NCBI GenBank assembly: GCA_016716005.1
Contig: JADJXE010000001.1
Coordinates: 3,423,001-3,487,000 of the forward strand
Direction of reading: 5' to 3'
Length of the DNA: 64,000 nucleotides
From: Acidimicrobiales bacterium
GTDB taxonomy: Bacteria > Actinomycetota > Acidimicrobiia > Acidimicrobiales > JADJXE01
Part shown: positions 17,830 to 26,092 of the stretch, one piece after another
Layout of the letters: every line of letters starts with the position of its first letter
Numbering within the stretch: the first letter of the stretch is position 1
Translations under genes and position numbers: made by a program
Notes under the pieces: model-generated
The model's input: the letters and a program-made list of their open reading frames with translations, nothing else
Told to the model about the DNA's origin: nothing
Database searches by the model: none

Positions 17830-19131
17830 GTGACGACCACCTATGACCCGTTCCACCCGAGGTACTTCGACGAAGCCGACCTCCGGGAGGAGCTCACCCG
17901 GGTCTACGACCTCTGCCACGGGTGCCGGCTCTGCTTCAAGTTCTGCTCGGCCTTCCCCACCCTGTTCGAGATGATCGACGCCATCCCCGAGCAGGACTCG
18001 GCCCGGCTCTCGCCGGCCCAGCAGGACCAGGTCGTCGACGAGTGCTTCAACTGCAAGCTCTGCTACATCAACTGCCCCTACATCCCCGGTCAGCACGAGT
18101 GGGAGCTCGACTTCCCCCGGCTGATGCTGCGGGCGGAAGCGGTGCGGCACCGGAACAAGGAGGTGCCGCTGCGGGAGCGGGTCACCGACGGCTTCCTGGC
18201 CCGGACCGACCTGCTGGGCAGGGTGTCCGTGCCTCTCTCCGGCGTGGTCAACGCCAGCACCGGCACCCCTGGGTCGTTCTCCCGCCGGATGATGGAGAAG
18301 GTGGTCGGGGTCGCCTCGCAGCGCCTCCTCCCGCCGTTCGCCAAGCAGCGGTTCAGCACCTGGTTCCGCAAGCGGGCCCGGCCCGTGCTCGGGCGCAAGC
18401 AGGCCGAGGTGGCCCTGTTCCCCACGTGCCTGGTCGAGTACCAGGCGCCGTCGGTGGGCAAGGACGTGGTGCGGGTGTACGAGCGCAACGGCGTCGAGGT
18501 CGACCTGCCCGAGACGGTGTGCTGCGGCGCCCCCTGGCTCCACGCCGGCGACGTCGACAGCTTCGTGAAGCAGGGCCGCAAGAACGTCGAGGTGCTGGCC
18601 CGCGCCGTGCGGGAGGGGAAGGACGTCGTCGTCCCCCAGCCCACCTGCGGGTTCGTGCTGAAGAAGGACTACCCGGATTACGTGGGTGGCCCCGACGCCC
18701 AGCTCGTGGCCGAGCACACCTACGACGCCGCCGAGTACCTCATCAGGCTGCACAAGGGGGAGGGGACCGAGCTCGACACCGAGTTCCCCGGCACCATCCC
18801 CGAGACCATCACCTACCACGCCCCCTGCCACCTCCGGTCGCAGGGCATCGGCCTGAAGAGCCGCGACCTGATGAAGCTCACCGGCGCCAGGATCCAGATC
18901 GCGGAGGGGTGCTCGGGCATCGACGGCACCTGGGGCTACCGGGAGAAGAACTACGAGCTGGCCAAGGACGTGGCCCGCAAGCTCGGGGCCGCGATCGACA
19001 AGCAGGCCGCCGATGTGGTGGCCGGCGACTGCCACCTGGCCAACGGGTCGATCACCGAGGAGACGGGCCGGGTGCCGATGCACCCCATCTCGGTGGTCGC
19101 GCGTGCCTACGGCATCCCCGAGGAGGCCTGA
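17830..19131 (+). CDS. Heterodisulfide-reductase-like Fe-S oxidoreductase
   Basis: 433 aa. Two 4Fe-4S motifs lie at the N-terminus (Cys29/32/35/39 and Cys72/75/78/82), followed by two CCG-type domains (VCCGAPW, then HAPCHLRSQG ... GCSGIDGTWG) as in HdrB, GlpC and LutA subunits. It probably carries electrons or handles thiol/disulfide chemistry in the cytoplasm. Together with rubrerythrin and DUF3501 it forms a recurrent gene set in bacteria; a role as the electron donor to rubrerythrin is inferred. Start GTG has GGAGGT 7 nt upstream. Confidence 0.87.
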   Translation: MTTTYDPFHPRYFDEADLREELTRVYDLCHGCRLCFKFCSAFPTLFEMIDAIPEQDSARLSPAQQDQVVDECFNCKLCYINCPYIPGQHEWELDFPRLMLRAEAVRHRNKEVPLRERVTDGFLARTDLLGRVSVPLSGVVNASTGTPGSFSRRMMEKVVGVASQRLLPPFAKQRFSTWFRKRARPVLGRKQAEVALFPTCLVEYQAPSVGKDVVRVYERNGVEVDLPETVCCGAPWLHAGDVDSFVKQGRKNVEVLARAVREGKDVVVPQPTCGFVLKKDYPDYVGGPDAQLVAEHTYDAAEYLIRLHKGEGTELDTEFPGTIPETITYHAPCHLRSQGIGLKSRDLMKLTGARIQIAEGCSGIDGTWGYREKNYELAKDVARKLGAAIDKQAADVVAGDCHLANGSITEETGRVPMHPISVVARAYGIPEEA

Positions 19132-19192
19132 TCCCTGCCCGTCCGACCCCGACCCCGGCCCGGCCCCGGCCCCACCCACGAGGAGACCCACG

Positions 19193-19795
19193 ATGGCGAA
19201 GCTCACCCTCGACGACATCGCCGACCTGCGCGCCTACGAGCGGGAGCGCGCCGAGTTCCGCCAGCGGATCATCGAGCTCAAACGGGTCCGCCGGGTGCAC
19301 GTCGGCACCATCGTCACCCTGGTGTTCGAGAACCGCGACACGATCCGGTTCCAGATCCAGGAGATGGCCCGGGTCGAGAAGATCATCAGCGACGAGGGCA
19401 TCGCGGCGGAGCTGCGCGCGTACAACCCGCTGATCCCCGAGCCCGGACAGCTGTCGGCCACGCTGTTCATCGAGCTCACGTCCAAGGAGCAGCTGGTGGA
19501 GTGGCTGCCGAAGCTGGTGGGCATCGAGCGCTCGGTGGAGCTGCGCCTCGGCCACGGGGCCGACGTCGACGTGGTGCGCTGCGTGCCCGAGGAGTCGCAC
19601 GAGGAGCAGCTCACCCGGGACGACATCACCGCGTCGGTGCACTACATCCGCTTCGAGCTCACGCCCCAGCAGGTCGAGCGCGTCGCCAGCGGCCCCGTGG
19701 TGCTGGCGGTCGCCCACCCGGCCTACCGCGACGAGGTCGAGCTGGGAGAGGCCACCCGGGCGTCGCTCCTGCGGGACCTCCGGGGCGAGGCGTAG
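19193..19795 (+). CDS. DUF3501 family protein
   Basis: 200-aa soluble protein of the DUF3501 family, recognised by the MAKLTLDDIADLRAYERER start, the RRVHVGTIVTLVFENRDTIRFQIQEMARVEKI block and the central GQLSATLFIELTS. Function is unknown. It follows the Fe-S oxidoreductase by 61 bp and is usually found beside such genes and rubrerythrin. A Shine-Dalgarno GAGGAG lies about 9 nt before the ATG. Confidence 0.87.
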   Translation: MAKLTLDDIADLRAYERERAEFRQRIIELKRVRRVHVGTIVTLVFENRDTIRFQIQEMARVEKIISDEGIAAELRAYNPLIPEPGQLSATLFIELTSKEQLVEWLPKLVGIERSVELRLGHGADVDVVRCVPEESHEEQLTRDDITASVHYIRFELTPQQVERVASGPVVLAVAHPAYRDEVELGEATRASLLRDLRGEA

Positions 19796-19931
19796 CCGGC
19801 CGACGCCCGGTCGGTACGAGCCCAGCCTGACGAGGATCCAACTGGCCTCGGCCGGGCGGGCCCCCGTAGCATGCCCGGGTGCCGGTGGCGGAGCCGGCAG
19901 ACGGCAGCCCGAAGGAAGTGACCCCCCCGAC

Positions 19932-20165
19932 ATGACCAACTCGTGGCGTGATCAGGCCGCCTGCCGCGGGCTCGATCCCGAGGTCTTCTACCCGCAGGAC
20001 GACGACGACGACGCCGGCGTCGCCAAGGAGGTGTGCGGGCTGTGCACCGTCCGCACGTCCTGCCTCGAGCACGCCCTGTCGTCTCGGGAGAAGGAGGGGG
20101 TCTGGGGTGGCGCCACGGAGCGGGAGCGGCGCCGGATCATCCGCCAGCGCCGCCGCACCGCCTGA
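19932..20165 (+). CDS. WhiB-family 4Fe-4S transcription factor
   Basis: 77 aa. The four cluster cysteines are Cys11, Cys35, Cys38 and Cys44 (C-x23-C-x2-C-x5-C), followed by the GVWGG turn (56-60) and a basic RERRRIIRQRRR tail for DNA binding. WhiB proteins occur only in actinobacteria and their phages and sense NO, O2 or redox state while binding the sigma factor. An Asp run (22-27, DDDDD) precedes the CxxC. The Shine-Dalgarno is GAAGGAAG. TAGCAT at about 19869 is a possible -10, giving a leader of some 55 nt. Confidence 0.95.
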   Translation: MTNSWRDQAACRGLDPEVFYPQDDDDDAGVAKEVCGLCTVRTSCLEHALSSREKEGVWGGATERERRRIIRQRRRTA

Positions 20166-20198
20166 GCCCGGCTCCCCGGCTCCCGGTTGGCGCACTGC

Positions 20199-21254
20199 AT
20201 GACGACCCTGGCCGAGGTGGGCGGCTGGCCGGCCGTCCTCGGGTCGCTCACCGATGGCCGTGACCTGAGCGCCGGCGAGGCCGAGGCCGCGATGGCCGAC
20301 GTGCTCGACGGTGCCGCCACCCCCGCCCAGATCGCCGCCTTCATCGTCGCCCTCCGGATGAAGGGCGAGACCGTCGAGGAGCTCAGCGGGCTCCTGCAGG
20401 CCATGCTGGCCGTGGCCGAGACGGTGCCGGTGCGCGACCGGACCGCCCTGGTCGACACCTGTGGCACGGGTGGCGACCGCAGCCGCAGCATCAACGTCTC
20501 CACCCTGGCGGCGCTGGTGGTGGCCGGTGCCGGCGCCCGGGTGTGCAAGCACGGCAACCGGGCGGCGTCGTCGGCGTCGGGCTCGGCCGACGTCCTCGAG
20601 GCCCTCGGCCTGGTCATCGACCTCGGTCCGGCGGGGGTCGCCCGCTGCGTCGACGAGGCCGGCTTCGGGTTCTGCTTCGCCCCCCGCTTCCACGCCTCGA
20701 TGCGCCACGCGGGCCCCACCCGGCGCGAGCTCGGGATCCCGACGGTGTTCAACTTCCTCGGTCCGCTCGCCAACCCCGCCCGCGTGCGGCGGCAGGTGGT
20801 GGGCGTCAGCGACCCGTCGATGGCCGAGCGGATGGTGCAGGTGCTGGCCACGCGGGGCGCCGAGCGGGCCCTGGTGGTCTACGGCCACGACGGTCTCGAC
20901 GAGCTCACGACCACCAGCACCTCCACGGTGTTCGACCTGTGCGCGGGCGACGTTCGCACCTACGTCGTGGACCCGGTGGCCCTCGGGCTGGCGCCGGCCA
21001 CGCCCGAGCTGCTCCGGGGTGGTGACGCCCAGGCCAACGCCGAGCACGGGCGCCGGGTGCTGGCGGGGGAGCGGGGGGCGCACCGCGACGTGGTGCTGCT
21101 GAACGCGGCGGCCGGCCTGGTGGCCGCCGGCCTGGCCGTCGACCTGGTCGAGGGCCTGGAGCAGGCGGCGTCGGCCGTCGACGACGGGCGTGCCGCCGAT
21201 GCCCTCGACCGGGCCGTGGCCGTCTCGGCGCGGGCCAGGGCCGAGGGCGAGTGA
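20199..21254 (+). CDS. trpD: Anthranilate phosphoribosyltransferase
   Basis: 351-aa enzyme of tryptophan synthesis joining anthranilate to PRPP. The PRPP loop DTCGTGGDRSRSINVST, the KHGNRAASS anthranilate/PRPP segment, the NFLGPLANP motif and GHDGLDE are all present. Length is normal. ATG 20199 is preferred; a TTG 12 nt upstream is in frame. No other trp gene is in the window, as in mycobacteria where trpD stands alone. It is followed by a short GC hairpin. Confidence 0.95.
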   Translation: MTTLAEVGGWPAVLGSLTDGRDLSAGEAEAAMADVLDGAATPAQIAAFIVALRMKGETVEELSGLLQAMLAVAETVPVRDRTALVDTCGTGGDRSRSINVSTLAALVVAGAGARVCKHGNRAASSASGSADVLEALGLVIDLGPAGVARCVDEAGFGFCFAPRFHASMRHAGPTRRELGIPTVFNFLGPLANPARVRRQVVGVSDPSMAERMVQVLATRGAERALVVYGHDGLDELTTTSTSTVFDLCAGDVRTYVVDPVALGLAPATPELLRGGDAQANAEHGRRVLAGERGAHRDVVLLNAAAGLVAAGLAVDLVEGLEQAASAVDDGRAADALDRAVAVSARARAEGE

Positions 21255-21266
21255 GCGCTCGGCGTG

Positions 21267-21283
21267 GGGCGCGCCGCGCGCCC
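21267..21283. terminator. GC hairpin between trpD and the convergent RAM-domain gene
   Basis: GGGCGCG (21267-21273) pairs with CGCGCCC (21277-21283) around a 3-nt loop, placed 12 nt past the trpD stop. Confidence 0.45.
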
Positions 21284-21311
21284 GCTGCTCGCCCGTCCCC
21301 GCGGTGACCGG

Positions 21312-21590
21312 TCAGCCGGAGCCGATGCTCCACATGGCTTCGAGGTCGTGGCGGCTGTAGGCCTGGAAGGCGATCATCGTGCGGGTGCGCACGATCCCGT
21401 CGAGGCCCGCGATCCGCCCGGTCACCACCTCGGCCAGCTCGTCGTGCCGGCGGACGCGGACGATCACCACCAGGTCGTCGTCGCCGGCCACCGAGTACAC
21501 CTCGGCCACGCCGGGCACCTCGGTGAGCTCCGAGGCCAGGTCGGCGACACGGCGGGGCTCGGCCCGGATCAGCACGAAGGCGGCGACCAC
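21312..21590 (-). CDS. Stand-alone Lrp/AsnC RAM (ligand-binding) domain protein
   Basis: 92 aa consisting only of the alpha-beta sandwich effector domain of Lrp/AsnC regulators (AAFVLIRAEPRR..., GVAEVYSVAGDDDLVVIVRV, RTRTMIAFQAYSRHDLE); the helix-turn-helix half is absent. Such stand-alone domains oligomerise and bind small ligands such as amino acids. It lies next to trpD and 14 nt downstream of a membrane-anchored protein in the same unit, so an amino-acid-sensing role is possible but unproven. Confidence 0.85.
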   Translation of the reverse strand: MVAAFVLIRAEPRRVADLASELTEVPGVAEVYSVAGDDDLVVIVRVRRHDELAEVVTGRIAGLDGIVRTRTMIAFQAYSRHDLEAMWSIGSG

Positions 21591-21604
21591 CGGGCCAGGC
21601 TAGT

Positions 21605-22246
21605 TCAGCGCCGAGGGCCGCGGCGCTCGACCGGCGACTCGGCGGCGCGCTCGGTCAGCAGCGGCAGCTCGTCGGGTGGCACGCCGCCTTCGGTCAGCTC
21701 GAGGCGGCTGAGCTCCTGCCGGGCGTCGTCGAGCAGGTCGAGGCGCTCGGCCACCCACGCCAGGCCCTGGGGCTCGCCGTGCGCCGGCGTCGCCGCCGGG
21801 GTGGGCCTGGTGGCGTCGGTGGCGGCCCGGGCCAGGCGGTCGGCCAGGCGCTCCACCTCGGCGACCGATGTGGCCAACTCGCGCAGGGCGCGCTTGCGGT
21901 GCTTCTTGGGGAGCCGGTTCATGACGACGAGGTGGCGGTCGAGCTCGACCGCCTCGCGCTCGATGGCACCGGCCAGCTCGCGGAGGTGATCGGGCACCGC
22001 TCGGCGGTCGGCCGGGCGGGTGGCCAGGCGGACCGCCTGGGCGGCCCGCTGGAGGCCCCGGTGCATCCGGGCGGCCGGGCTGCCCGACCACAGCCAGGCC
22101 ACGGGCGCGTCGGTGGGCACCCTGGGGCTCACGCGGACTCGACGCTTGAGCCGCCACCACGACGCCGCCGCGAACGCGGCCGTGGCCGCCGCCCCGACGA
22201 CGAGGAGCAGGAGGATCCAGCGGACCACCTCGCCCATGTCGCCCAC
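21605..22246 (-). CDS. Membrane-anchored helical protein
   Basis: 213 aa, unrecognised. One N-terminal membrane helix (about residues 8-31) is followed by a basic stop-transfer stretch and a long helical, Arg/Glu-rich cytoplasmic region with possible coiled coils around 70-145. GTG at 22246 is chosen since TACGCT sits 6 nt upstream; an ATG 9 nt further in is the alternative. Probably co-transcribed with the RAM-domain gene. Confidence 0.7.
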   Translation of the reverse strand: MGDMGEVVRWILLLLVVGAAATAAFAAASWWRLKRRVRVSPRVPTDAPVAWLWSGSPAARMHRGLQRAAQAVRLATRPADRRAVPDHLRELAGAIEREAVELDRHLVVMNRLPKKHRKRALRELATSVAEVERLADRLARAATDATRPTPAATPAHGEPQGLAWVAERLDLLDDARQELSRLELTEGGVPPDELPLLTERAAESPVERRGPRR

Positions 22247-22252
22247 GGGTGC

Positions 22253-22258
22253 AGCGTA
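22253..22258 (-). promoter_or_regulatory. -10 box (TACGCT), leaderless
   Basis: It ends 6 nt before the GTG at 22246. Confidence 0.5.
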
Positions 22259-22273
22259 CCGACGCCGCCCCGG

Positions 22274-23962
22274 TCAGGTGGTGTCGGCGGCTGGCCGGCG
22301 CGTCGCGAACGACGGGAGCCGGGGAAGGGTGTCGGCGAGGGCGCCGTCGGCGTGGCGCAGCGCGAGCGTGCCGGCCTCGGCGTCGAGCCAGGCCGCGATC
22401 ACGGCCAGCTCGTCGGCCAGCTCACGGGGCACGGGGCCGTCGATCGCGGCCGCCCCGCCCGGCAGCTCGGGGGTGACGGTGACCTGCCCGTCGGGCCCCC
22501 ACGACCGCACGAGCAGGCCGTGCTGCAGCTCGACGCCGCCGCGACCGGGCCAGTCGAGCACCACCCGTCCGGCGGCGCGCAGGCCGTCGAGCCGGCGCTG
22601 GCGGCGGAGGGCGCCGGCGAGCGCAGCAGCCCGATCGCGCACGTCGGCCGCCTCCTCGTAGCGCTCCGACCCGGCCAGGGTGCCCATGCGCTCGCGCAAG
22701 GGTGCCAGGAGCAGCTCGGGGTCGGTGGTGAGCCCGGTCACGAGCCGCTCGACGACCCCGCCGTACTCGGACGGTGAGACGCCGCCGGCGCAGGGGCAGA
22801 GGCAGGCGCCCAGCTGCGCGGCTGCGCACGGGGCGCGACGAGGGCTGCGGCCGGGCCGGCCGGTGCACCGGCGGAGGGGCGTGACCGTGTGGATGGCGTC
22901 GGCGACGAGGCGGGCCTGGGCGGCCGAGGCCAGCGGACCCAGGTAGAGACCGCCGTCGTCGCGAGGGCTGCGGACCACGGACAGGCGGGGGAAGGCCTCG
23001 CCCAGGGTGAGCTTCAGGTAGGCGTAGCGATCCCAGGTCTTGGCCTGGCGGTTGAAGCGGGGCCGCAGGCGGTGGATGAGGCGGACCTCGAGCACCGCGG
23101 CCTCCAGCGGGTGGGCGCACACGACGTGATCGACGCGCTCGGTCTCGCGGAGCAGCTGGGCCACCTTGCGGCGCTCGTCGCCCGAGAAGTACGAGCGCAC
23201 GCGCTGGCGGAGGTTGGTGGCCTTGCCGACGTACAGGACCTCGCCCCGCCGGTCGCGGAACTGGTAGACGCCGGGGCGCCGTGGCAGCCGCGCCGTGAGC
23301 CGCAGCTTGGCGGCCTGGGGGTGCCCCCCGATCGTGGGCAGGGCGAGGAGGTCGTCGAGGCCCAGCACGCCGAGCCCGGCCGCCCGCTCGAGCAGGAGGT
23401 GCAGCAGATCTGCGGTGGCCAGCGCGTCGTCGAGGGCGCGGTGGCTGGGCCGGTGGGGGAGCCGCAAGCGGTCGGCGAGCGTGCCCAGCCGGCAGTTCGG
23501 CACCTCGTCGCGCACCAGCCGACGTGCCAGCGAGCACGTGTCGACGGCCGGGTTGGCGAGGGGCGCCCACCCGCCGCGGTCGAGCGCCGCCCGCAGGAAC
23601 CCCAGGTCGAACCGGACGTTGTGGCCCACCACCACCGAGTCGCCGGCGAACTCGAGCAGGCTCGGCAGCACGGCCTCGATCCGGGGGGCAGGCAGCACCA
23701 TGGCCTGGGTGATGCCGGTGAGCACGGTGATGGCCGGCGGGATGAGCGCACCGGGGTTCACCAGGGTCTGGAAGGTGCCCAGGCACTCCCCGCCCCGCAC
23801 CTTGACCGCTCCGATCTCGGTGATGCCGCACGCGTCGGGCGACGTGCCGGTGGTCTCGAGGTCGAGCACGCAGAAGGTGACGTCGGCCAGGGGGGTGCCG
23901 AGGTCGTCGAAGGAGCGCTGCACGCCCGCACTGTAGGCGAACAGGTGTTCGACGACCCGCAT
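22274..23962 (-). CDS. DEDDh exonuclease fused to a UvrC-like GIY-YIG nuclease
   Basis: 562 aa. Residues 25-195 form a DnaQ-type 3'-5' exonuclease with Asp34, Glu36, Asp119, His174 and Asp179. Residues 226-310 form a GIY-YIG nuclease (GVY 231-233, YVG 244-246, Arg252, Asn306) like the N-terminal half of UvrC, followed by a UvrC-like Cys-rich and UvrBC-like helical region. The UvrC RNase H-like second nuclease is absent. This fusion matches mycobacterial Rv2191-type proteins and probably trims DNA in repair. Its neighbour trpD is also adjacent in mycobacteria. Confidence 0.9.
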   Translation of the reverse strand: MRVVEHLFAYSAGVQRSFDDLGTPLADVTFCVLDLETTGTSPDACGITEIGAVKVRGGECLGTFQTLVNPGALIPPAITVLTGITQAMVLPAPRIEAVLPSLLEFAGDSVVVGHNVRFDLGFLRAALDRGGWAPLANPAVDTCSLARRLVRDEVPNCRLGTLADRLRLPHRPSHRALDDALATADLLHLLLERAAGLGVLGLDDLLALPTIGGHPQAAKLRLTARLPRRPGVYQFRDRRGEVLYVGKATNLRQRVRSYFSGDERRKVAQLLRETERVDHVVCAHPLEAAVLEVRLIHRLRPRFNRQAKTWDRYAYLKLTLGEAFPRLSVVRSPRDDGGLYLGPLASAAQARLVADAIHTVTPLRRCTGRPGRSPRRAPCAAAQLGACLCPCAGGVSPSEYGGVVERLVTGLTTDPELLLAPLRERMGTLAGSERYEEAADVRDRAAALAGALRRQRRLDGLRAAGRVVLDWPGRGGVELQHGLLVRSWGPDGQVTVTPELPGGAAAIDGPVPRELADELAVIAAWLDAEAGTLALRHADGALADTLPRLPSFATRRPAADTT

Positions 23963-23982
23963 GTTGGTCGTCGAGCCACCGG

Positions 23983-23988
23983 TACCAT
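23983..23988 (+). promoter_or_regulatory. -10 box (TACCAT), leaderless
   Basis: It ends 7 nt before GTG 23996, inside a 33-bp region shared with the divergent nuclease gene. Confidence 0.5.
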
Positions 23989-23995
23989 CCTCGGC

Positions 23996-24214
23996 GTGCC
24001 CGCCCCCCGGTACCGCTGCACCGCCTGCGGCAACCTCACCCGCTTCGACGTCGTGGCCACGCGGCGCACGCGCGCGTTCCACCACTACTCCCTGGGTGGC
24101 GAGCTCTCCGTCGAGGACGAGACGGTCCTCTCCGAGGCGGTCGAGAGCGTCACGTGCCGGTGGTGCGGCCCGGGCTCCGTCGTCGAGGTGCTCGAGGACG
24201 AGGTCGCACCCTGA
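23996..24214 (+). CDS. Small two-CxxC zinc-ribbon protein
   Basis: 72 aa with CTAC at the N-terminus and CRWC near residue 58, consistent with one zinc site. The middle is FHHYSLGGELSVEDE. Family not named. It is transcribed divergently from the exonuclease-GIY-YIG gene and overlaps the start of the downstream NYN gene, so the pair is probably co-expressed. The leaderless -10 supports GTG 23996. Confidence 0.65.
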   Translation: MPAPRYRCTACGNLTRFDVVATRRTRAFHHYSLGGELSVEDETVLSEAVESVTCRWCGPGSVVEVLEDEVAP

Positions 24215-25623
24215 GCACGCCGGCCGCCGGTGCGGCTGCCGAGGAGCTGCTGGCCCCGGCCCTCGAGCTGGCGGTGGTCGTGGCCAGGGCCGAGCAGCAG
24301 GCCGACCCACCGGTGCCGGTGCCGGTGCCGGCCGGTCTCCGCCGCTTCGTGGGGTTCGCCCACCTGCCCGCGGCCGCCCGCCGGGCCGTCCGTCGGGTCG
24401 TGGACGACGACGGAGCCTTCCGCGAGCGGGTGGCGTCCCGCGCCACCGAGGAGCTCGTCGGCCGGGCCGGTTGGCTGTGGCTGGCGCGCCCCGACGGCTG
24501 GGGCGACGAGCTGGCCGAGCTGGTGGCCGCGGCCGCCGGCCGGGCCGAGGCCGCCGCCGTCGAGCGGGAGGAGCGCAGCGCCCGCAAGCGGGCGGAGGCG
24601 GCCGAGCAGCAGCTCGAGCGGTCCCGCTCGGCCGAGGCGCGGGCCCGGCGGGACGCCGACGAGGCCAGGGCGGCGCTGGCCGAGGAGCGCCACGCCCGGC
24701 GGGCGGCCGAGGCGCTGCGGGCGGGCCTCGAGGCTCGGTCGGCCGCAGCCGAGGCGGGCCGGGCCGACGCCGACGCTCGCGCCGCCCGGGCCGAGGAGGA
24801 GGCCCGGGGCGCCGCGGCGGGCGCGGCTGGCGCCGCCCGCGAGGCCGACGCCCTGCGTGCGCGCCTGGCCGCCGCCGAGGCGCGCGCCGAGCACCTGGAG
24901 GCCGAGCGGGCCGACCTGGCGGCCGCGCTCGACCGTGCCGCCTCCGGTCCGGCGCCGCTCGCCGGTGGGTCGGTGGCGGCGGCCCTGGCCGACGCGTCCG
25001 AGGCGGTGCACCGCCTGGCCGACGCCCTCGACGTGCTGGCCGGCCGGGCCGGGCCCGAGGGGCGGCCACCGGGTCCGGGTCCGGGTCCGGGTCCGGGCGG
25101 GCGCGCGGAGGCGCCGTCGGGCCGGACGGCCCCGGGCCCGCCGCCGCGGCGCCCACCGGGGGTGTCCCGGCGCCGGCGCCGGCCGCTCGTGCTGCCCGGG
25201 GGCGTGCTCGACGACACGCGCGAGGCGGTCGAGCACCTGCTCCGGGTCGCGGGGGTGCTGCTGCTGGTCGACGGGTACAACGTGGCCAAGCTGGGCTGGC
25301 CGGACCTGCCCCTGGGCGAGCAGCGCGGGCGCCTGCTCGACGCACTCGCCGGCGTGGCCGCCCGCACGGGGTCCGAGATCCACGTCGTGTTCGACGGCGC
25401 CGACGTGCCGGCGCCGGTCACGGAGGTGGCCCGGCCCGTCCACGTGCGGTTCTCGCCGCCGGGGGTCGAGGCCGACGACGTGCTCCTGGCGCTCGTCGAC
25501 GAGGTGCCGCCGCAGCGCCCCGTCGTCGTGGCCTCCGACGACCACCGGGTGCGCGACGGGGCACGTGCCGGCGGCGCCAACACGGTGGGGGCCCGGCCCC
25601 TCCTCGACCTGCTCCGCCGCTGA
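24154..25623 (+). CDS. Coiled-coil protein with C-terminal NYN (PIN-like, YacP-type) ribonuclease domain
   Basis: Up to 489 aa. Residues about 130-290 are an Ala/Glu/Arg-rich coiled coil, followed by a Pro-Gly linker encoded by a hexanucleotide repeat and a basic stretch. From about residue 365 comes an NYN domain with its acidic residues (LLLVDGYNV, VFDGADV, GVEADDVLLALVDE, VVASDDHRVRDGARA). NYN/YacP proteins resemble endoribonucleases. The start is uncertain: GTG 24154 overlaps the zinc-ribbon gene by 61 nt, and the true start may be nearer 24211, where the stop of that gene lies. Confidence 0.78.
   Translation: MPVVRPGLRRRGARGRGRTLSTPAAGAAAEELLAPALELAVVVARAEQQADPPVPVPVPAGLRRFVGFAHLPAAARRAVRRVVDDDGAFRERVASRATEELVGRAGWLWLARPDGWGDELAELVAAAAGRAEAAAVEREERSARKRAEAAEQQLERSRSAEARARRDADEARAALAEERHARRAAEALRAGLEARSAAAEAGRADADARAARAEEEARGAAAGAAGAAREADALRARLAAAEARAEHLEAERADLAAALDRAASGPAPLAGGSVAAALADASEAVHRLADALDVLAGRAGPEGRPPGPGPGPGPGGRAEAPSGRTAPGPPPRRPPGVSRRRRRPLVLPGGVLDDTREAVEHLLRVAGVLLLVDGYNVAKLGWPDLPLGEQRGRLLDALAGVAARTGSEIHVVFDGADVPAPVTEVARPVHVRFSPPGVEADDVLLALVDEVPPQRPVVVASDDHRVRDGARAGGANTVGARPLLDLLRR
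25076..25107 (+). repeat. GGGTCC hexanucleotide microsatellite
   Basis: About five copies of a 6-nt unit encode the Pro-Gly linker before the NYN domain. A shorter CCGGTG run near 24319-24340 in the same gene encodes alternating Pro-Val. Confidence 0.75.
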
Positions 25624-25825
25624 GCGCCCCGAGGTCGTGCGCGCACCCCGACCCCACCGGGTGCCCCCGACCCCCGACGTCGATGACACACCCCCTGCGT
25701 ACGGTGCTGATCGGGTGGAGGTGACGGTGCCACGACGGTGTCGCGAGGGCGGCACGGGGGTGGCACGACGTGATCGCACCCCGGGTCGTCGAACGGCTCC
25801 GGGTGCCGGCCAGGGAGGTCCACAG

Positions 25826-26035
25826 GTGGGCGACGGGTTCCGGATCGACTGCGACGAGTGCGTCATGCAGGGCACCTCGACGTGTGGCGACTGCGTCGTC
25901 ACGTTCCTCTGCAACCGGGAGCCCGACGAGGCCGTGGTGATCGACGCCGACGAGGTGCGGGCGCTGCGGCTGCTGGAGCGGGCCGGCCTGGTGCCCGGCC
26001 TCCGGCACACCCGGCGCACGGGCACGCGCGCCTGA
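25826..26035 (+). CDS. Small five-cysteine protein upstream of queG
   Basis: 69 aa: CDECVMQGTSTCGDC near the N-terminus plus a fifth Cys, then an acidic helical tail ending in basic residues. Probably binds zinc or an Fe-S cluster; function unknown. The start GTG has GGGAGGT 7 nt upstream. It lies 57 nt before queG. The 202 nt upstream (25624-25825) show no gene; TACGGT near 25699 is a weak -10 candidate. Confidence 0.65.
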   Translation: MGDGFRIDCDECVMQGTSTCGDCVVTFLCNREPDEAVVIDADEVRALRLLERAGLVPGLRHTRRTGTRA

Positions 26036-26080
26036 TCGGTCGTGCCGGCCCGTCCGGGCGGCCGGCCCGGAGCGGCGTGC

Positions 26081-26086
26081 GACCAT
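26081..26086 (+). promoter_or_regulatory. -10-like GACCAT before queG, leaderless
   Basis: It ends 6 nt before GTG 26093; the first consensus T is replaced by G. Confidence 0.35.
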
Positions 26087-26092
26087 GGGCCG

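Noticed and set aside
21605..22246. Membrane-anchored helical protein as a DivIVA or SepF-type division factor
   Set aside because: Only a generic helix and charged composition are visible; no family motif supports it.
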